Positions 1 to 13,200 are shown, counted from the first letter of the stretch. The stretch is DNA of 64,000 nucleotides from Datnioides undecimradiatus (GCA_008933995.1 WARS01000036.1:3448419-3512418), one strand, 5' to 3'. Numbers and translations: made by a program. The notes: generated by a model not told the origin, from the letters alone.

Positions 1-2
1 AA

Positions 3-161
3 GCCGAAGTTCTCTGTGATAGTCAACAACCAGGCTCCATTGCAGACAAGAGCATTTCTAATCTGCACTGTTTTCAGTCAGAGCAATACAGGCACAGCTT
101 CCAATTTGGGATGCATGTTATTGACAATGACACCCTCAGCAGTGAACCTCAGGTAAATCAG
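3..161 (+). CDS. Possible internal exon, left edge (unidentified)
   Basis: An open stretch of 53 codons runs in frame 3 from the window edge and ends at a strong splice donor (CAG then GTAAGT, phase 0). A weaker donor, CAG then GTAAAT, lies 11 bases earlier. The peptide is mixed in composition, includes the piece FGMHVIDNDTLSSEP, and is not low-complexity. I do not recognise the protein. Frame 1 is also open for about 50 codons, so openness alone proves little. If real, this is the 3' part of an exon of a + strand gene that begins left of the window. Its 5' end cannot be seen. Confidence 0.3.
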
Positions 162-1582
162 GTAAGTTAACTGGAGGCAGCTGAGCCACGTTACATCAGA
201 CCTTGGAGAATAAACAGGGTGACACAACTTCATGCTTCATCTGCGTATTTAAGTAGAGCATGTGCTTCTGATTTATTTTTGTATATTTCTGTGTCAGTCG
301 GGACTAATTTTGACAAAACAAGGACAGTGTGGTCAGAGTGGGTCAATAAACTCAATCGATCAACTGGGCATACATCAGGATGCTCTTGACTAAAAGGTTT
401 TTACTGAATCTCAATCAGTTGTTCAGTCTGTTTCCACACTGCCTGGTTCTACACTTTGGCCTAAAGTGACATATTTCAAGTACCCCATACATTGCTATTC
501 ACTGTGTATTGGCACAGGTATTCATGCTCTGCGCAGCACGAATCCTGACAGGTCAAATTTCCACTTGCTCAGCAAGTGGGGAGAGTATGTCAGTGCCAAT
601 TATAGGTAAATACACTCCATCTAAAACAACTAGACCAGAGGAATCTGAAGGTTGATTAGTTAAAATGGAAGTTGAGCTTTGAGCAGACTTAAACATTTTC
701 CTTAAGGACTGATAAGTCAGAGTAGCATTGCATGTTTTTTAAACACAATCAGTTGATTTAAAATGAATCAGCTCGATCAGTAAATTCATGCAAGGAGCGT
801 GCACATATTCCAACTGGATAAAACCTATATATTATATATAAAACACACATATTTGTGCTTGTGACTGCATGTTGTTATGAAAGTACAGACCTTAAGCAAA
901 AAGACCAACAGAGTTCAAAATGAGGAAAACTATAATCTCATTTGAGTTGTACCATTTTGTTAAACCCTGCCCTGCCTTAATCATTTTTTCACCTGAAGAT
1001 GCAAAAACTTCTATTTCTGCCTATTTTACGTGCCCAAATGAATATAACTGCCATTTTCTGGTGTGAACAGCCTGACATGTACTTTGGCAGTGGTCAAACA
1101 AATTCATGTGCCCTACTTTGCAACACATTATAAACATATACTGCTGACTTTCTTACTAGTGATGAAAGGGTCTGTGTTTCAGGCTAAAGTGAAGGAGACA
1201 TAGTTGCACAGTAGCATGCACTGTGACTGTGAAACTAATTATGGTGAACAGTTACAGGAAGAATATAGAGAGACACTGAGATAGTGCAGGGAGTGTTTTG
1301 ATATCTCTATAACAGAAAAATGTTGTATCCTTTGATGGTTTTAGGGATCTGTTGGACTGATGCTATGTGTGCCTGTGTCTGCATCCACGAATGTGTGTGC
1401 GCTGGGTAGCGTACCCACCATCCTGAGTCCTCTGTTGGGAAGGGCACGGTCCATTCCTCCTGTGTGCAGGTGTCATGGCTGGACCTCTTCATTTGCATAC
1501 ATTTGCATGCTGTCAAACGGAGCTGCTGCTGACAGCTTCCAGAGCCGACTGTCTTCCTGGACCCCGGCCCAATCCTGTCGGC
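162..1582. other. Non-coding stretch, no gene seen
   Basis: AT-rich sequence without a supported exon. The overlapping ORFs at 1307-1650 run on opposite strands through the same CpG-containing patch and show no family signature. It may be intron if the candidate exons on either side belong to one gene. Confidence 0.5.
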
Positions 1583-1742
1583 ATGGTTACACGGCACGGC
1601 AAAGCTTGGCGCGGCAGGCTCGCAGCCAGGCCGATCAGCCTCGATGAGCGCTTCAGGGAGAAGTATTTCAGCGGACAGACATCAACTTACACCAACGACC
1701 TCCAAATGTCACTGAGTGAGCGCATGAAACGCAGGAGTACAA
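1583..1742 (+). CDS. Possible alternative first exon (unidentified)
   Basis: An ATG in fair context (G at -3 and at +4) opens 53 codons that end at a strong donor, GTATGT, in phase 1. The C-terminal half (pieces such as SLDERFREKYFSG and LSERMKRRST) reads like ordinary charged protein, not repeat translation. The DNA from about 1550 to 1720 is much richer in GC and CpG than its surroundings. The frame stays open upstream to 1475 and, by read-through, downstream to 1813. I do not recognise the protein. It could be a first exon of the gene suggested at 3-161, a conserved non-coding element, or chance. Confidence 0.33.
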
Positions 1743-3570
1743 GTATGTTGACATACAACAATGCTGAGACAATTTGGGCCCTTTCACGCTCATGCTATCA
1801 TGACCTAAACTAGTGACTAAAAGTCATTTTAGCGCGCCACTGTTAGCTTTTGCGCCACATTTGAAGAACAAGATAAGGCAAATTATGCCAAGCGCATGGA
1901 CCAATGCCACTTTTTAGACTACTTTTGGATGTGATGAGACAACAACACAATCAGCAGGGAGTTTCCTGTGGGCCACTCTGGTGTTTGAATAAACGTTGGA
2001 ATGAAAAGAGATGGAAAGGGAAAAAGGGCGCCTACATTTATATAGAACTTAACTGTTTCTGTTGACAAGCAATAAGAAAAAAAATGAAGACACTGGAGTC
2101 ATAATGGGGGTGGTGTGAGCGGTGGTGGGTGCACAGGGTAGGACCTGGACACCAATGATCAGAGTTTACATCCAGGGTTCTATCTGTGCTAAGATGGTGG
2201 AAAGATGGATGTGAACAAACATGTTGTGTCTTGAGATTCAAGTCATTGCCACACTGTGATCTTTGACATAACTACGTTCTTTGAGCACCTAAGCGTTGGC
2301 ATGAAAAAGTTTCATATTTTTGTAGTTGCTATATGCAGATATCATATTACAATATTAAATACTTTGGCAGGAAAACCCATAAAATAGGTGGTCTGGGAAC
2401 ATTTGAGTTAGACTTTCAGTATCCAGAGTTTACCATTCTAAGTGAATTTTTAACGTTTTCTCAATAAATTAACAGAATTATCCTGGTGGCTTTGAGCTCC
2501 TCATATTGACACATACTCTCTAATAATAATATAATATTAAGATTATATTAAAATTATATATAGAAGCCTAAGTTTGAAATGACGCACATTAATTCACACC
2601 GTTATCAATGTATTAATGTGATGGAATAAATGCTCTGCACAAGCTGTTGGAGTAACTGAGTAAATCAAACTCCATTCTTCTGCTGGAGCCACGTCCAGAA
2701 ATCCTTGTTGATCAGTTCACAAAGGTTCCTGGTTTTCTGATAAAGCTCCTGTAGCGGAGAGGGCGATGTCAGTATCTTTTCGGGAATTTCGTGAGAATAG
2801 ACTTTGTGCCATAGCTGCAGAAAATGCATCCATACGACAACAAGTTGTCCTAATATAGAACATCATGAGGGGAATGCCTTTGACACATCAGTTTCTGAGG
2901 TATCAGGATTCCTCTGCAGTTTATTCCTTATCTCTTTCTCATGTAAACAAGATCAATGTTTTCACTAAATAACATAATTCTATGCAAAAATAACATATTT
3001 ATTATGGCACCCAACAGAGAAAGCAGCAGACTTTGTTGTTTGTTGTCTTTTTTACTAGCGCTTTCTTTCATTAGAGCTTTCTCTCCTGCGTCCACTAATT
3101 CCCTCCCTCCAACCTATCCTAAACATTAGAAAACAAGCTGAGGTGAGTCCTCTGTCCGATCTTCCCCCTTTAAAATAAAAGCTTTACCCCCCTCCTCTTG
3201 CTTCCTTCTGTCTCCGTCCATTCTGCTTTTGGCAGTCACGCCCGCGGCCTTTCAGAGTGACTTGTTTGGCCTCGGATTTCTGGACATTAGGCGCCAAGAG
3301 ACACAGAAGCCAAAGAGTCAAAACGGCCTCTCTCTTCAGTTCCTCCCGCCCTCTCATCTCTGCCTCCTCGGCGGGTGTTTGTCATCCCCTGCTGAGCCAA
3401 ACAGACGTGTGTTTACCAGTTTACTGTAGCTGGCCAGGGAGGCTTGTCGGTGTGCAGGCCAGCGCTTTGTCTCTCACACTGTGAAACACAACAGCAGTTA
3501 GACTTCTCCCTGACAGCATGCTAATCGTCTGATTTAACTCTCCCATGTTTAATCATGAGGAGAAATGAAG
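1743..3570. other. Non-coding stretch
   Basis: No supported gene. Sequence at 3215-3440 is noticeably richer in GC and CpG than its flanks, with two overlapping short ORFs but no recognisable protein. It may be a regulatory element. Confidence 0.4.
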
Positions 3571-3606
3571 GGAGAGAGAGAGATAGAGAGAAAGAGAGAG
3601 AGAGAT
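3571..3606. repeat. (GA)n microsatellite
   Basis: Imperfect GA dinucleotide run with a few A or T interruptions. Confidence 0.9.
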
Positions 3607-5382
3607 TATGATAATTGGTTCAAAGTTCTTTTGTGCTGGATCCCATCTGTAGACTTTTAGGATGAGGTGTCACTTTCAACATGTCTGTTTCTGTTCAGTG
3701 CAAACAAACAAACATACTGTAGACTGTAGCTTCATATTGTCAGTTCTGGAAAATAATAAAATGTTTTTCACGCTTACATCTTTATCTGAGCCTTATTTAA
3801 CTGGGCGGATTAATGTCTGCATTTACATTTACTGTTTTAACAATCGCCATGATGACTTATCTTTACATTGTTAGTCTCTGTGTACCCAAAGACACTTAGG
3901 CACACAGCAAGATGAGGAGAAGGAGAGTCAGTGAGATGCTTGTTACATCTAAGTTATTATGGGTCTTGTGAGGTCATGAAAAGTATTTTGATTGGTTGTG
4001 GAGATCTGGTGTGATGTCATCTTTACTGCGGGTATAGGTAAGCAAATGAGAGTTTGTTGTCGATGATCTGGGAGAGGAAGAAGTGGATGGGGGTTGTGTG
4101 TCAGCTCCAAGCCTGCAGTTTTGAAGGAGGCTGGTTTTAAATCTTTTTAATGAACATCTGTCAGGCAGGTGGTAAATGTGTAGCCGGGGACAGCAGAGAG
4201 GGTCTACATGGGAGAGATGGGCATCATCAGCATAGAAACTGAAGAACCTGGCAACAGAAGATATGATGAAGCGTCTCTGGCTATCAAAAGAAATTAAATT
4301 CTTAATTCTAAATGCTTAAATACATTTAACAGGAATGCATATTAAAGGTGAGACTGCCGGCTTTATTTGCTTTAGCCTGATGTTTGTTCAGGACGTGGCA
4401 GAGCAGACGAGTCGTCTTTGGTATGAGGCTATTGCAGGAGTATTTAGAGCCACTATGTTCCTCTTCCTCTACTATTAGCAAATTATTTTATAACATTTTG
4501 TCTTTATGGGATGGTTGATGGTCAAAAACAAAAGGAGACTGAGGGAGAGTGCAAGTTGGACTACATGTCAAGTATACCTGGTGATGATGTTGCAACTGAT
4601 TACATAAAGTCTGGTGCAATAAAGCAACGCTTGTCTGTATTCTAGTTTATCCCAAATGTGTTGAATGGTGAGGTGAGGCCAGTCAAGTTCTACCAAACAA
4701 AACGTAATGAGGGTATTTTCATGTTAAAGACCATGGAAGGTCACTTTATACTGAGAAATTAAGCTACAATGCCGTTGCACGCTGTAGATTTCCCTTCAGA
4801 ATGAACTAAAGGCTTAGGAACACTTTGCACAGAGGCACACATGATTCCATGCACGTGCATTTCCACACAACCTCTCTACAAAACAAACATCTAATAGGAC
4901 CGAAGGAGACCGTTGCAGACATTTGGATATGGAGAGTATGAATCATATATTAGTGCTGGTTTTGACCCAGTGGGTTCAGGTATCCACATATGTTTGGCAA
5001 TAGATTCTAGTCTATCTATCAAATGGACAAATGAATGAGTTATTCATAATACAAGCTATATTAACATCTGATTTTATGAGTAATGTTAAAAATATGAGTC
5101 CAAAAATGGGGTCTTAAATGTAAAATAGACCTCAGCTTTGGAAATCATTTATCAGCCCCATACTTCATCAGTTGACATCATTGTTTGGGGAGCAGCAGCA
5201 TCATGGGAGTCAGAGGGAGTTTTGGTGGTCGCAACATGTGAGATTTACAGACACTACAGTGTGACGGGCCGCCACAACAATCCGCGCTCTCTGTCACACA
5301 GACAATGATGGGACTGTTCAACCACAGACGTACAAGTGTCCCGGCCATCTGTCTGCATACCCCCACAGTACAAACATTGTGC
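3607..5382. other. Non-coding stretch, no gene seen
   Basis: AT-rich sequence with no supported exon. The part around 4140-4280 (a piece reading GGCATCATCAGCATAGAAAC) has the look of an old interspersed repeat, but I could not name the family. A GC-richer patch lies at 5180-5365. Confidence 0.4.
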
Positions 5383-5434
5383 CACACACACAATCACACA
5401 CACACACACACACATACATACATACATACATACA
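5383..5434. repeat. (CA)n(CATA)n compound microsatellite
   Basis: A CA run passes directly into a CATA tetranucleotide run; one AT interruption near 5393. Confidence 0.92.
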
Positions 5435-5837
5435 ATTTGTTAAAGCTGCTTCTTTTTATTAGGCCAGTTTACTTAGAATTAGCATTATAAAGGTAATGCA
5501 TTGCACTTTAATTGAATTTAAATGAATAAACACTGAGTAAATTATCAAAATTAGTAAATAATAAATGCTGATCAGTCAGCATGGCTTGTTTGGCAAAGAA
5601 AAATGTCAAATATTTTATTCCTGTTTCACATCTTTGTAATTTGAATATATGATGTGGACTATTTTTGATATTTGGTAGACAAAAGAAAAGGTAAAAGACC
5701 AAAAATTACTTGGGTCACAACAGTCCCGTCCCACTGACACAGAGTAGTGTGTAGAAGTAAAACACACATGTACACACGTACACATGGACACACATGCTTT
5801 AACTCTAAAGAGACTATATGTGGAGTGGGAACAAAGG

Positions 5838-5952
5838 GTGTGTGTGTGTTTGTGTATGCACGCGTGTGTGCACCAGCAGAATAAGATCAGGACACCATAC
5901 AGTCTCAGCAACAGTTGAGTATTGAAAGGCTGCTGCAGAAGAGAGATGTCTC

Positions 5953-6001
<49 letters not shown>
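5838..6001. repeat. TG-rich tract and (TG)n(AG)n microsatellite
   Basis: Imperfect TG/CG alternation at about 5838-5872 is followed by a clean compound run at 5951-6001, TG then AG. The several overlapping minus-strand ORFs here (5615-6156) are translations of this repeat and are not genes. Confidence 0.92.
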
Positions 6002-6003
<2 letters not shown>

Positions 6004-6889
6004 ACAAAAGAGAAGAATAAAGAAAGAAAGTCTGTGGCCTTCAGACACATCCTCCTGCTCCGTCTGAGTCTTCACATTGTTTGTGCTTGTGTGTGCGCAT
6101 GTGTGTTCCTGTTTATCTGCATGCACGTATCTCTTCTCTTTACTCTCTTTGTGCACTTTTTGAAAAATTCTTCAAATATTCCTCAACCTTGGACTCAACA
6201 GTTGGCATCATATGATCATATCACAGCCCTGAACAGCGATCAGAGGAGTGTGCCACTTATAATATAGCTTACACTGGAATAGTAAAAATAGAAACATCTT
6301 GAACACCTTAAGCATGATGGCTCACAATGTCAAAACAAAACCTAACATGACATTAATATTTTTATTATAAAGGGTCACCCATGGAGACCAACCCTTACCC
6401 TGAGGTCCAAGGTTACAGAAGCTATGGAGATACCACACTGGGGCTATATGAGCTGTGATTGATCACCTTGTGCTTTCCCCTTTAAGTTTCTGACGTCAGT
6501 GGATAATGTTGAGTGAAAACATCACTGAGTGTGTGTTGGATCTCTGTAATCTTCTAACTTTTAGTGACAAACATCTACCAAAGTGATGCCACTGCACGGC
6601 GTGGCAAACTAACGTTTTGAGTTAAATTCCAGTTCTATAAGCCGCTTCGTCTCACAAACTAATTGACAGATACTGCGGGGGATTTAAGTGAAAGTACAAT
6701 GGGCTCATGTTGGTTTTGACGACTGAACACAGGCTTGTTTTGTGTGTGTGCACGTGTGTGTGTTTTGTCCTCATTCAGTGTGTCATAAAAAGACAAAGAC
6801 GAGGCAGCCCGAGAGACGAAACACACACCTGCATCCAAACCCACAGAGGAGACACTCATGTGACAGTCTGAATGGTGTCACTTCATTCT

Positions 6890-6957
6890 GTCTGTCTCTT
6901 TCTTTCCTTTCTTTCTGTCTGTCTTTAACTCTCTCTTTCTTTATTTCTTTCTGTCTT
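6890..6957. repeat. Pyrimidine-rich (CTTT/CTGT)n tract
   Basis: Degenerate low-complexity tract of CTTT, TTTC and CTGT units on the + strand. Confidence 0.8.
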
Positions 6958-7789
6958 TGGCTACGAGCAACAGGCTGGCCAGTATAATCCGCGTACCATC
7001 AGCATACTGTATACAGAGATGTCCCTGTTTTCAGTATGAGAGACAGTTGGCAGTAACAGTGTAAATCACAGTGAGTGCTGTCACAGTGAAGGAAGCAGAG
7101 ACACATTCACTGTCTAACAGATGGCTCATACACGCTGCTAAGCCTGGAAAACCTTCTATTCTCACACTTGTTTCAAGGAGCAGCAACTGTTTCAATGCCG
7201 GTTTGTCTTACGCAGAAATGACAGAAAACGCGTTTTCAGTTAAAAAAAACAGAAAATCTTGCAGAAACGTCAGGATTTCTGAAAAATATACTCTGAAACT
7301 CTGTAAAAGACCAGAAAAAATGTATTAATAATCAAATAATTTGACAGCGAATTTTAGAATTCTTGGCCAAATATGTACGAGTTCAGACATGTTCAGACAT
7401 TTTCTCTGCAGATGGCAAGGCAATAAAAGAAAACCACTGAAATACCAAAGGCTTCAGCTTTCTATTACGCAGTTCCTATTATGAATCTGGCATTAATTGT
7501 TCATATTTTTGTGTTGTGGTGCATCAACATCTCAAAACCATACACATTTAGTATTATAACCTCCCTCCACACAACGAACAAGGAATAATCATTTTACCCA
7601 TGCGCGCCTCTGGGGATGGCTGGTCTGATGATTAATCTAACACTTTCATCTACACCGAAATATACTACCAGCTTTTTCATGAATTGCCATTAAAACTGTT
7701 TCAGGCATTCATGTTTAGAGATGATTTCTACTGACTTTGGTTGGATTGAAAGACTCCTGTGAGATGTGCACCTGGCCTCACCTCTCCCT

Positions 7790-7885
7790 TTCTAGTCTTC
7801 TGACTACTTAAAGTGCTTTACACCTCATGTCAGCATTCACCATTCACAGAGATTCATTCACTGATGGTGGATTGCAGCTCCTCAG
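7790..7885 (+). repeat. Fish interspersed repeat remnant
   Basis: Contains the sequence AAAGTGCTTTACACCTCATG followed by CATTCACCATTCACA and a TTCATTCACTGATGG block. From memory this order matches a very common teleost dispersed repeat ('...CACTTTACA...CATTCACACACATTCATACACTGATGG...'). Only part is present and it is diverged. Family name not assigned. Confidence 0.65.
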
Positions 7886-8739
7886 AAAGAGTAAACATTC
7901 ATTTGGAAATTGTGAACATGGTCACATGAATGCCTTTTTGCTCAAAGCACAGCGTCACAGAGCTGCAAATGTGGCTCTAGACCAAGTCTTATTTTAATTT
8001 AGGAAATGGCTCGTGAGGAAGTAGCGAAAATGTTTAAAAGATCTTGGATCTGAATGAATGGCTGAGCACATAACTAAGAGGAAGTAAAGTTCATGTGATC
8101 ATCTGAACATGTCAGTGACAGACAGACAGTGGCACTTGTTCTGTAAAAGCACAAAGCTATAGAGACCCGTGTCTGGATATTGTTTCCCAATTAGCCAGAA
8201 CGGCAGTCATTTCTACAGAGACTGTTGCCAACATCTGAAACAACAGCCAGTGTATTTAGCAATTAGCCGCAGCGTGGCCCGATGGGAGAGGGAGTGTCCT
8301 GGCAGAGAGAGAAAACATCAGGGACGGACCTGGAGACGGAGCAGGGTAGAGACAACTAATTTCCCTCAGGAGGACTCAGATGCACACAGGAGCACAAACG
8401 CATGAATGCAAAATGTATATGCACATACAGACATATGCACACAGACATGCATTCAGCTACAAACAGAAACCCACACAGACACACACACCACCTCTTTCCT
8501 TTTTTGATAAAATCCCTGGGGAGGTCAGGGTTGGAGCCAGTAGCTGCAAACTGAGTGTTGACCAGTGTCTTGTGCTCTCACTGTGTCGTGTTTCTCTTGT
8601 CTAATGAGGAGGTGCCAGGCCCACCAGTTAATTTACCAGAAGACAATTGCACACTGACTCACACTGACATTTATAGGCAATTAGGACCTGCCTGGGAAAA
8701 GTGTGTGTGTGTGCCTGTTTGTCTGTGTGCATCTGTGCA

Positions 8740-8742
<3 letters not shown>
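7886..8742. other. Non-coding, GC-richer island at 8160-8420
   Basis: No gene recognised. The patch at 8160-8420 is less AT-rich than its flanks and open in one + frame for 78 codons, but the translation has no family signature. Possible conserved non-coding element. Confidence 0.35.

Positions 8743-8782
<40 letters not shown>
8743..8782. repeat. (GT)n microsatellite
   Basis: Pure GT run of about 20 units, preceded from 8700 by imperfect GT/TG sequence. Confidence 0.93.
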
Positions 8783-8784
<2 letters not shown>

Positions 8785-11700
8785 ATGTATGTGTGGTAAG
8801 TGAAGCGATTAGGTCAACATTTTTTTATCAGTTCAAAACTGACAGAGCAGCCCTGTAGCTAATTTTGTTTGCATACAGATAATAGGGCGACATTATTTAA
8901 TTGCATCATCGTGGACATTTAATTATTTTATGAGGCTTCTAACCAGCACAAATATCAATGGGAAGCATTTTGACACACACAAATGGAATACAATAAAATG
9001 TGTTTACAGATTATAATATTCATATTATTTAAAAATTAAGGTTTATTCTATATCATTTTATATCAGGTTGCATTTAACTACCTTTGTGATATATACCAAT
9101 ATCAACCAATATGCAGACGATTTGACCCTTCAGCGTCAAAACTTTTCATTATCTGTTTAGGGTTTTTTTATCATTTTAACACATAATTCTCACAATGTGC
9201 AACCAGCATAGTCCAAAATCACCTCATAATGACCTTATACTGTATGTATGGCACCCTCTATCTTTGTGTGCAATAAAACTTAAAGGGGAGAAACATTAGG
9301 AAAAACAATCTTTCTTCCAGCATGGACAAACAAGTGTCATATCATTAAAATAAACAGAGGGGGAAGTGGTAGACTTAAAATATGAATATGAATATGAAGA
9401 AAGAAAATGAAGCTATTGCGTAAGTGAAGTACATAATGTATAATATCAAGTAAATATTAAGTGTATAAAAGAAAACAGTATGTACTGCAAGTGTACATAT
9501 AAAGTTTGTTTGATACTTTATCCACGCACCTTGAACAAGCAGACTGTCACTTTATCACAGAAGTAGGTGCAGTTGAATGAGAACGGGGATTTTGATCTTT
9601 TCCATCTCAAACCTCTCAACAAGAGTTTGATCGGCTCCCGTTACCCATCGCATCATTGACTGAGTGACGTTGCAGGAACATTTACATAGTTTTTATTCTA
9701 CCTTAGCATATCTAGACCACCTTAAATGCTTACTGTCTAGCTCTCAATTCACCTGCATGTCTTGGGGCTGTTAGAGGAGACTATTGCTTGAGAAAGAAAC
9801 CTAATAATTCTATAATAACTATTCAGTGTCCAAAATGTAAATATCTTATAGTTATGGCTGGCAGTGCTGCAAGGCATTAAAGTGAGAAACATTACAGCAG
9901 GTGAATTTCTGGTGTGGAAAATGATGACGTGTGTAGGAAACAAATGCCAGAGCTCATCTTTAGCAGGAAAACATCAAAAAGCTGAAGAAGATACTTAAAC
10001 TTCTCTGTGTACAGACGCTCAGTGTAAACTCAAGATTACTTAACCTCAGAATTGAAATGCCACAAACGTTCCTGAATTAATAAACTGAGGTAAAAAATAT
10101 TTTTATCAATAAAGAAGCAGACTGCAGGACTATGAACTTAATTTACTTAGCTTCGCTTACAGGGACCTACTGATACGTATTCACCCCTATCTTTATTAAA
10201 GGTTTTCCAGCCTCTGATGGTATAAAATCACATTTAAATAATTGTAAAAGGAAAACAGTACTTCAAAGAAAGTCACTTTCACAGCGAAATATATTCAGTG
10301 GAGCTTTGAGGATAAAGAAAAACAAGTGGTTTGTATTTTCAGTCCTCACATGAACTCATAGAGTCTCTTACAGCCCGCCTCAGTGCTGAGCGGTGTAGAA
10401 GCGATTGCCGGGTGGATCATATGTGATGTAATGCTGCTTGCATCACACTGTATCTTCCCCCAGCTGATGACAGTCAGGCCTGTTTCCCCCGCCAGCACAT
10501 CCCAGCTGCTATGAGGCAATGTAGTCTGCCAGGCACAATACGGCGTGTCAGCCCTCAACAATGGAGGACTTGTGCTCCCTGGATGGCATCATTGTCACAG
10601 TTTTTTTTTCTTTCTTTTTGGAGGGAGGGCTTTGTGAGTTGTTGTTGTTTTTGTTATTGTTGTTTTAGCTACACGTCTCTCTAGGTTAGCCAGTTATTAA
10701 CCCTTGCATTGTTGGCCACCAGACAATAGATGCGGTGCGCGATGATGCGCGGCTCGCACACAGGCTGGATGTGGGTCGTGGGAAGAGGACTGGGTGTGGT
10801 GTTTCGTGGGATTGCAAAGAATTTGTAACTAAGGTTTAAGGGATGGCAAAGCAGGTCAGTAGAGTCAGGCATAATGCACCAAGCTTAGGTTTGGCTAAAG
10901 GGTAAACCAGCACTGCAGATATGAGTTTTGTAAGACTATGTAAAGAAGAAATAAAAGTAATTCGCTCAAAAATAAAAGTTGAAGTCATCCACACAGACAG
11001 ATGTTTCTGTCATATTACTCAGCGATCTTGTTAACAATTTTCTAGTTATGCAATACTTATTTTAAATATTAGTAACCTCTAATGTTTCCTTCCACCCAGT
11101 GTGAACCCTTACTGTTGTTACAGGTTTGCACAAAGCATACTCAAATTATAAGAGTTTCACTTTACCTCTTCATTGAACCTGGTTCTAAGTATTCACATGG
11201 ACTCCAAAGTATTGTTGATCAGGGTTAATCAACATAGATAAGACAGGCAGGGTCAAAAATGATATATATATATCATTTTAAAGCCTGGTTAGGAGGGATT
11301 TGTAGTGGAAGGAACTTCAAGTCATTTCGATGAGATGACTTAATGAGCCTCCCTCCTACATAAACAGGTGGCTAATGACACTGGCGACTGCCTCGGGCCA
11401 AAATGTTTGCAGCCTCTTCTCCTGATTCATTAAAACGTGAGGGAGAAAGTCCCATGAGTGTGGCCTAAAGGTTGCAGATGCTCCCATGTGTGTACATTAC
11501 ACCGCCAATGTTGTCATATCTATATCTGTATAACCTAAAACTTAAACTTAACTTTTGAATAAGAAAGAATAAGAAATCCTGTGCTCCCTTATCACATAAT
11601 GGTGAAACGGCTCACTTTGAAGCAAGTGTGCATTGATTTCAGTCTTTTGTCTCACAGATAAATGATAAGATGATTAACAATAACCTGACAACACTCGAAC

Positions 11701-11809
11701 TCAACAGCACATCGTTGGTTACGATCTTGCAGGGCTGATATACAGTACTCACATTTTATCGACGCATCTTCGTGCACAGGATGGCAGCTCTTGCCCTTCC
11801 TCCATTGCA
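8783..11809. other. Non-coding stretch
   Basis: AT-rich, with no supported exon on either strand. A less AT-rich patch at 10370-10565 carries an antisense ORF of 71 codons without a recognisable domain. A short TATATATATA run lies near 11263. Confidence 0.4.
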
Positions 11810-11930
11810 ACCACTGAGCAGCCCTTGAGTAAGACCCTTAACCCTCACTGCTCAGTGCCCCCCCAGGTCAGGCTGTAGACGCGCTGGGCAGCTTTCAGGT
11901 GTTAATGTGTGTGAGTGCGATCACGGCGTT
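11810..11930 (+). repeat. Fish interspersed repeat remnant
   Basis: The piece CTTGAGTAAGACCCTTAACC followed by CTCACTGCTCAGTGCCCCC matches, from memory, a widespread fish repeat with 'CCTTGAGCAAGGCCCTTAACCC...CTGCTC'. It is diverged and its edges are unclear. Confidence 0.5.
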
Positions 11931-13167
11931 CCTGCAAAAGAAACATAAGGCCTCCTCTCAGTGAAACTTTCCTGAATAAATAAAGGGAAATAAAGACGGA
12001 ATAAACCACTAACAGTTGGGGCGGTGTGTCAACATTTGAAGTAAGGTCAGTAGGAGACTCTGAACAATTAGCAACAAGGGCAGAAAGATTTTGAATGCAT
12101 TGCAGCTCATTTGGCAAGCACCTATTAAATGCAGGAGTTTTGGACCGGAACTTAAACAGACCTGTTCGAAACTCTTCTAAAGCTTCAATACATAAACTGA
12201 AGCCATACGTGTAATTGTCCAGTCAAATCCTACAGAATACCTTGACCCTCCATAGAGTGAGACACAGAAACGTTTCCTGACCTGACACCTCTATCATTTC
12301 TCTGTCACTTCCACAGCCATCATGAAAGTTGAAAATTGGGTTGTTTTGTAATGTGACTATGCAACGGATAAGGTTTGCTTTCGTCGAGCCCAAACCCCAA
12401 CGTGGTTAGGTTGGTCTGTGTTTCATCTTAATGGTGACAATGATAAACACATCGTGCAGGGTTATGGAACCATTGTGGTCACGCTTTAAAGGAAAAATGT
12501 TGACTGTTGGAGACAAACAGGGGTTCCCTGTGTTAAAGCTGGACTTTACTTTGACGATGTTGCTCCATGGTAACGTCACCTGACTTCGTCTCTTTCTTTT
12601 CATCAAATCATCACCATTAGGTGGCCATGCCATTTGAAAACAAGTGTTGTTTTGGACCACCTGCTGAAATGATGCCTTTTTCTTCGTCATATTTTCAATT
12701 AGGGTGAAGACGATGATGATTACATGTCACGTGGTTGGAGTTCAAAAATGGTTTGCTTGAAACGACATGTATTTTAGACAAAGCTACACAAACCTGAGAC
12801 CTGCAGCTATATGCTTCACCCAACCCAATCTGGTGAATATAATCTGGACGTGGAGTCACAGGCCCAGAGGGGACCTGTGAGGACTCATGCTCAGGATCTG
12901 TCCTTTTTCAGTCTTTCAACCTCACACATGGGTTATAACAAAGTAACTCCTGCTCTGCACCCCCCCACTCCTGTTCCCCTGATGTAGAGTTAAAGTCATA
13001 ATCCCTCCTCCCCACCCTCATCCCTCTATCTTACCAGTTCCCTTGAGCTTTGCCCGTCCTCATTAGCGGGTATTTTTCCCATGTTTGTTAATTGTGTCCT
13101 GCTTTTTGCACCACCTGCCCCTCCCCCCTCCCTTGCCCTCTCTTTTCCTCCTCCTCTCCTTCCCCTT
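11931..13167. other. Non-coding stretch, no gene seen
   Basis: No supported exon. The 94-codon minus ORF at 12406-12690 has no recognisable domain and no convincing splice context. Confidence 0.4.
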
Positions 13168-13200
13168 TCTCTCTCTCTCTCGTTCTCTCTCTCTCTCTCT
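13168..13200. repeat. (CT)n microsatellite
   Basis: CT run with one GT interruption, inside a C/T-rich tract that begins near 13100. Confidence 0.9.

Noticed and set aside
4020..4290. Sequence resembling a fish dispersed repeat (GGCATCATCAGCATAGAAAC)
   Set aside because: The match to remembered repeats is too short and loose to call a family or boundaries.
5615..6156. Three overlapping minus ORFs with Ser-Leu and Thr-His runs
   Set aside because: They are translations of the TG/AG microsatellite.
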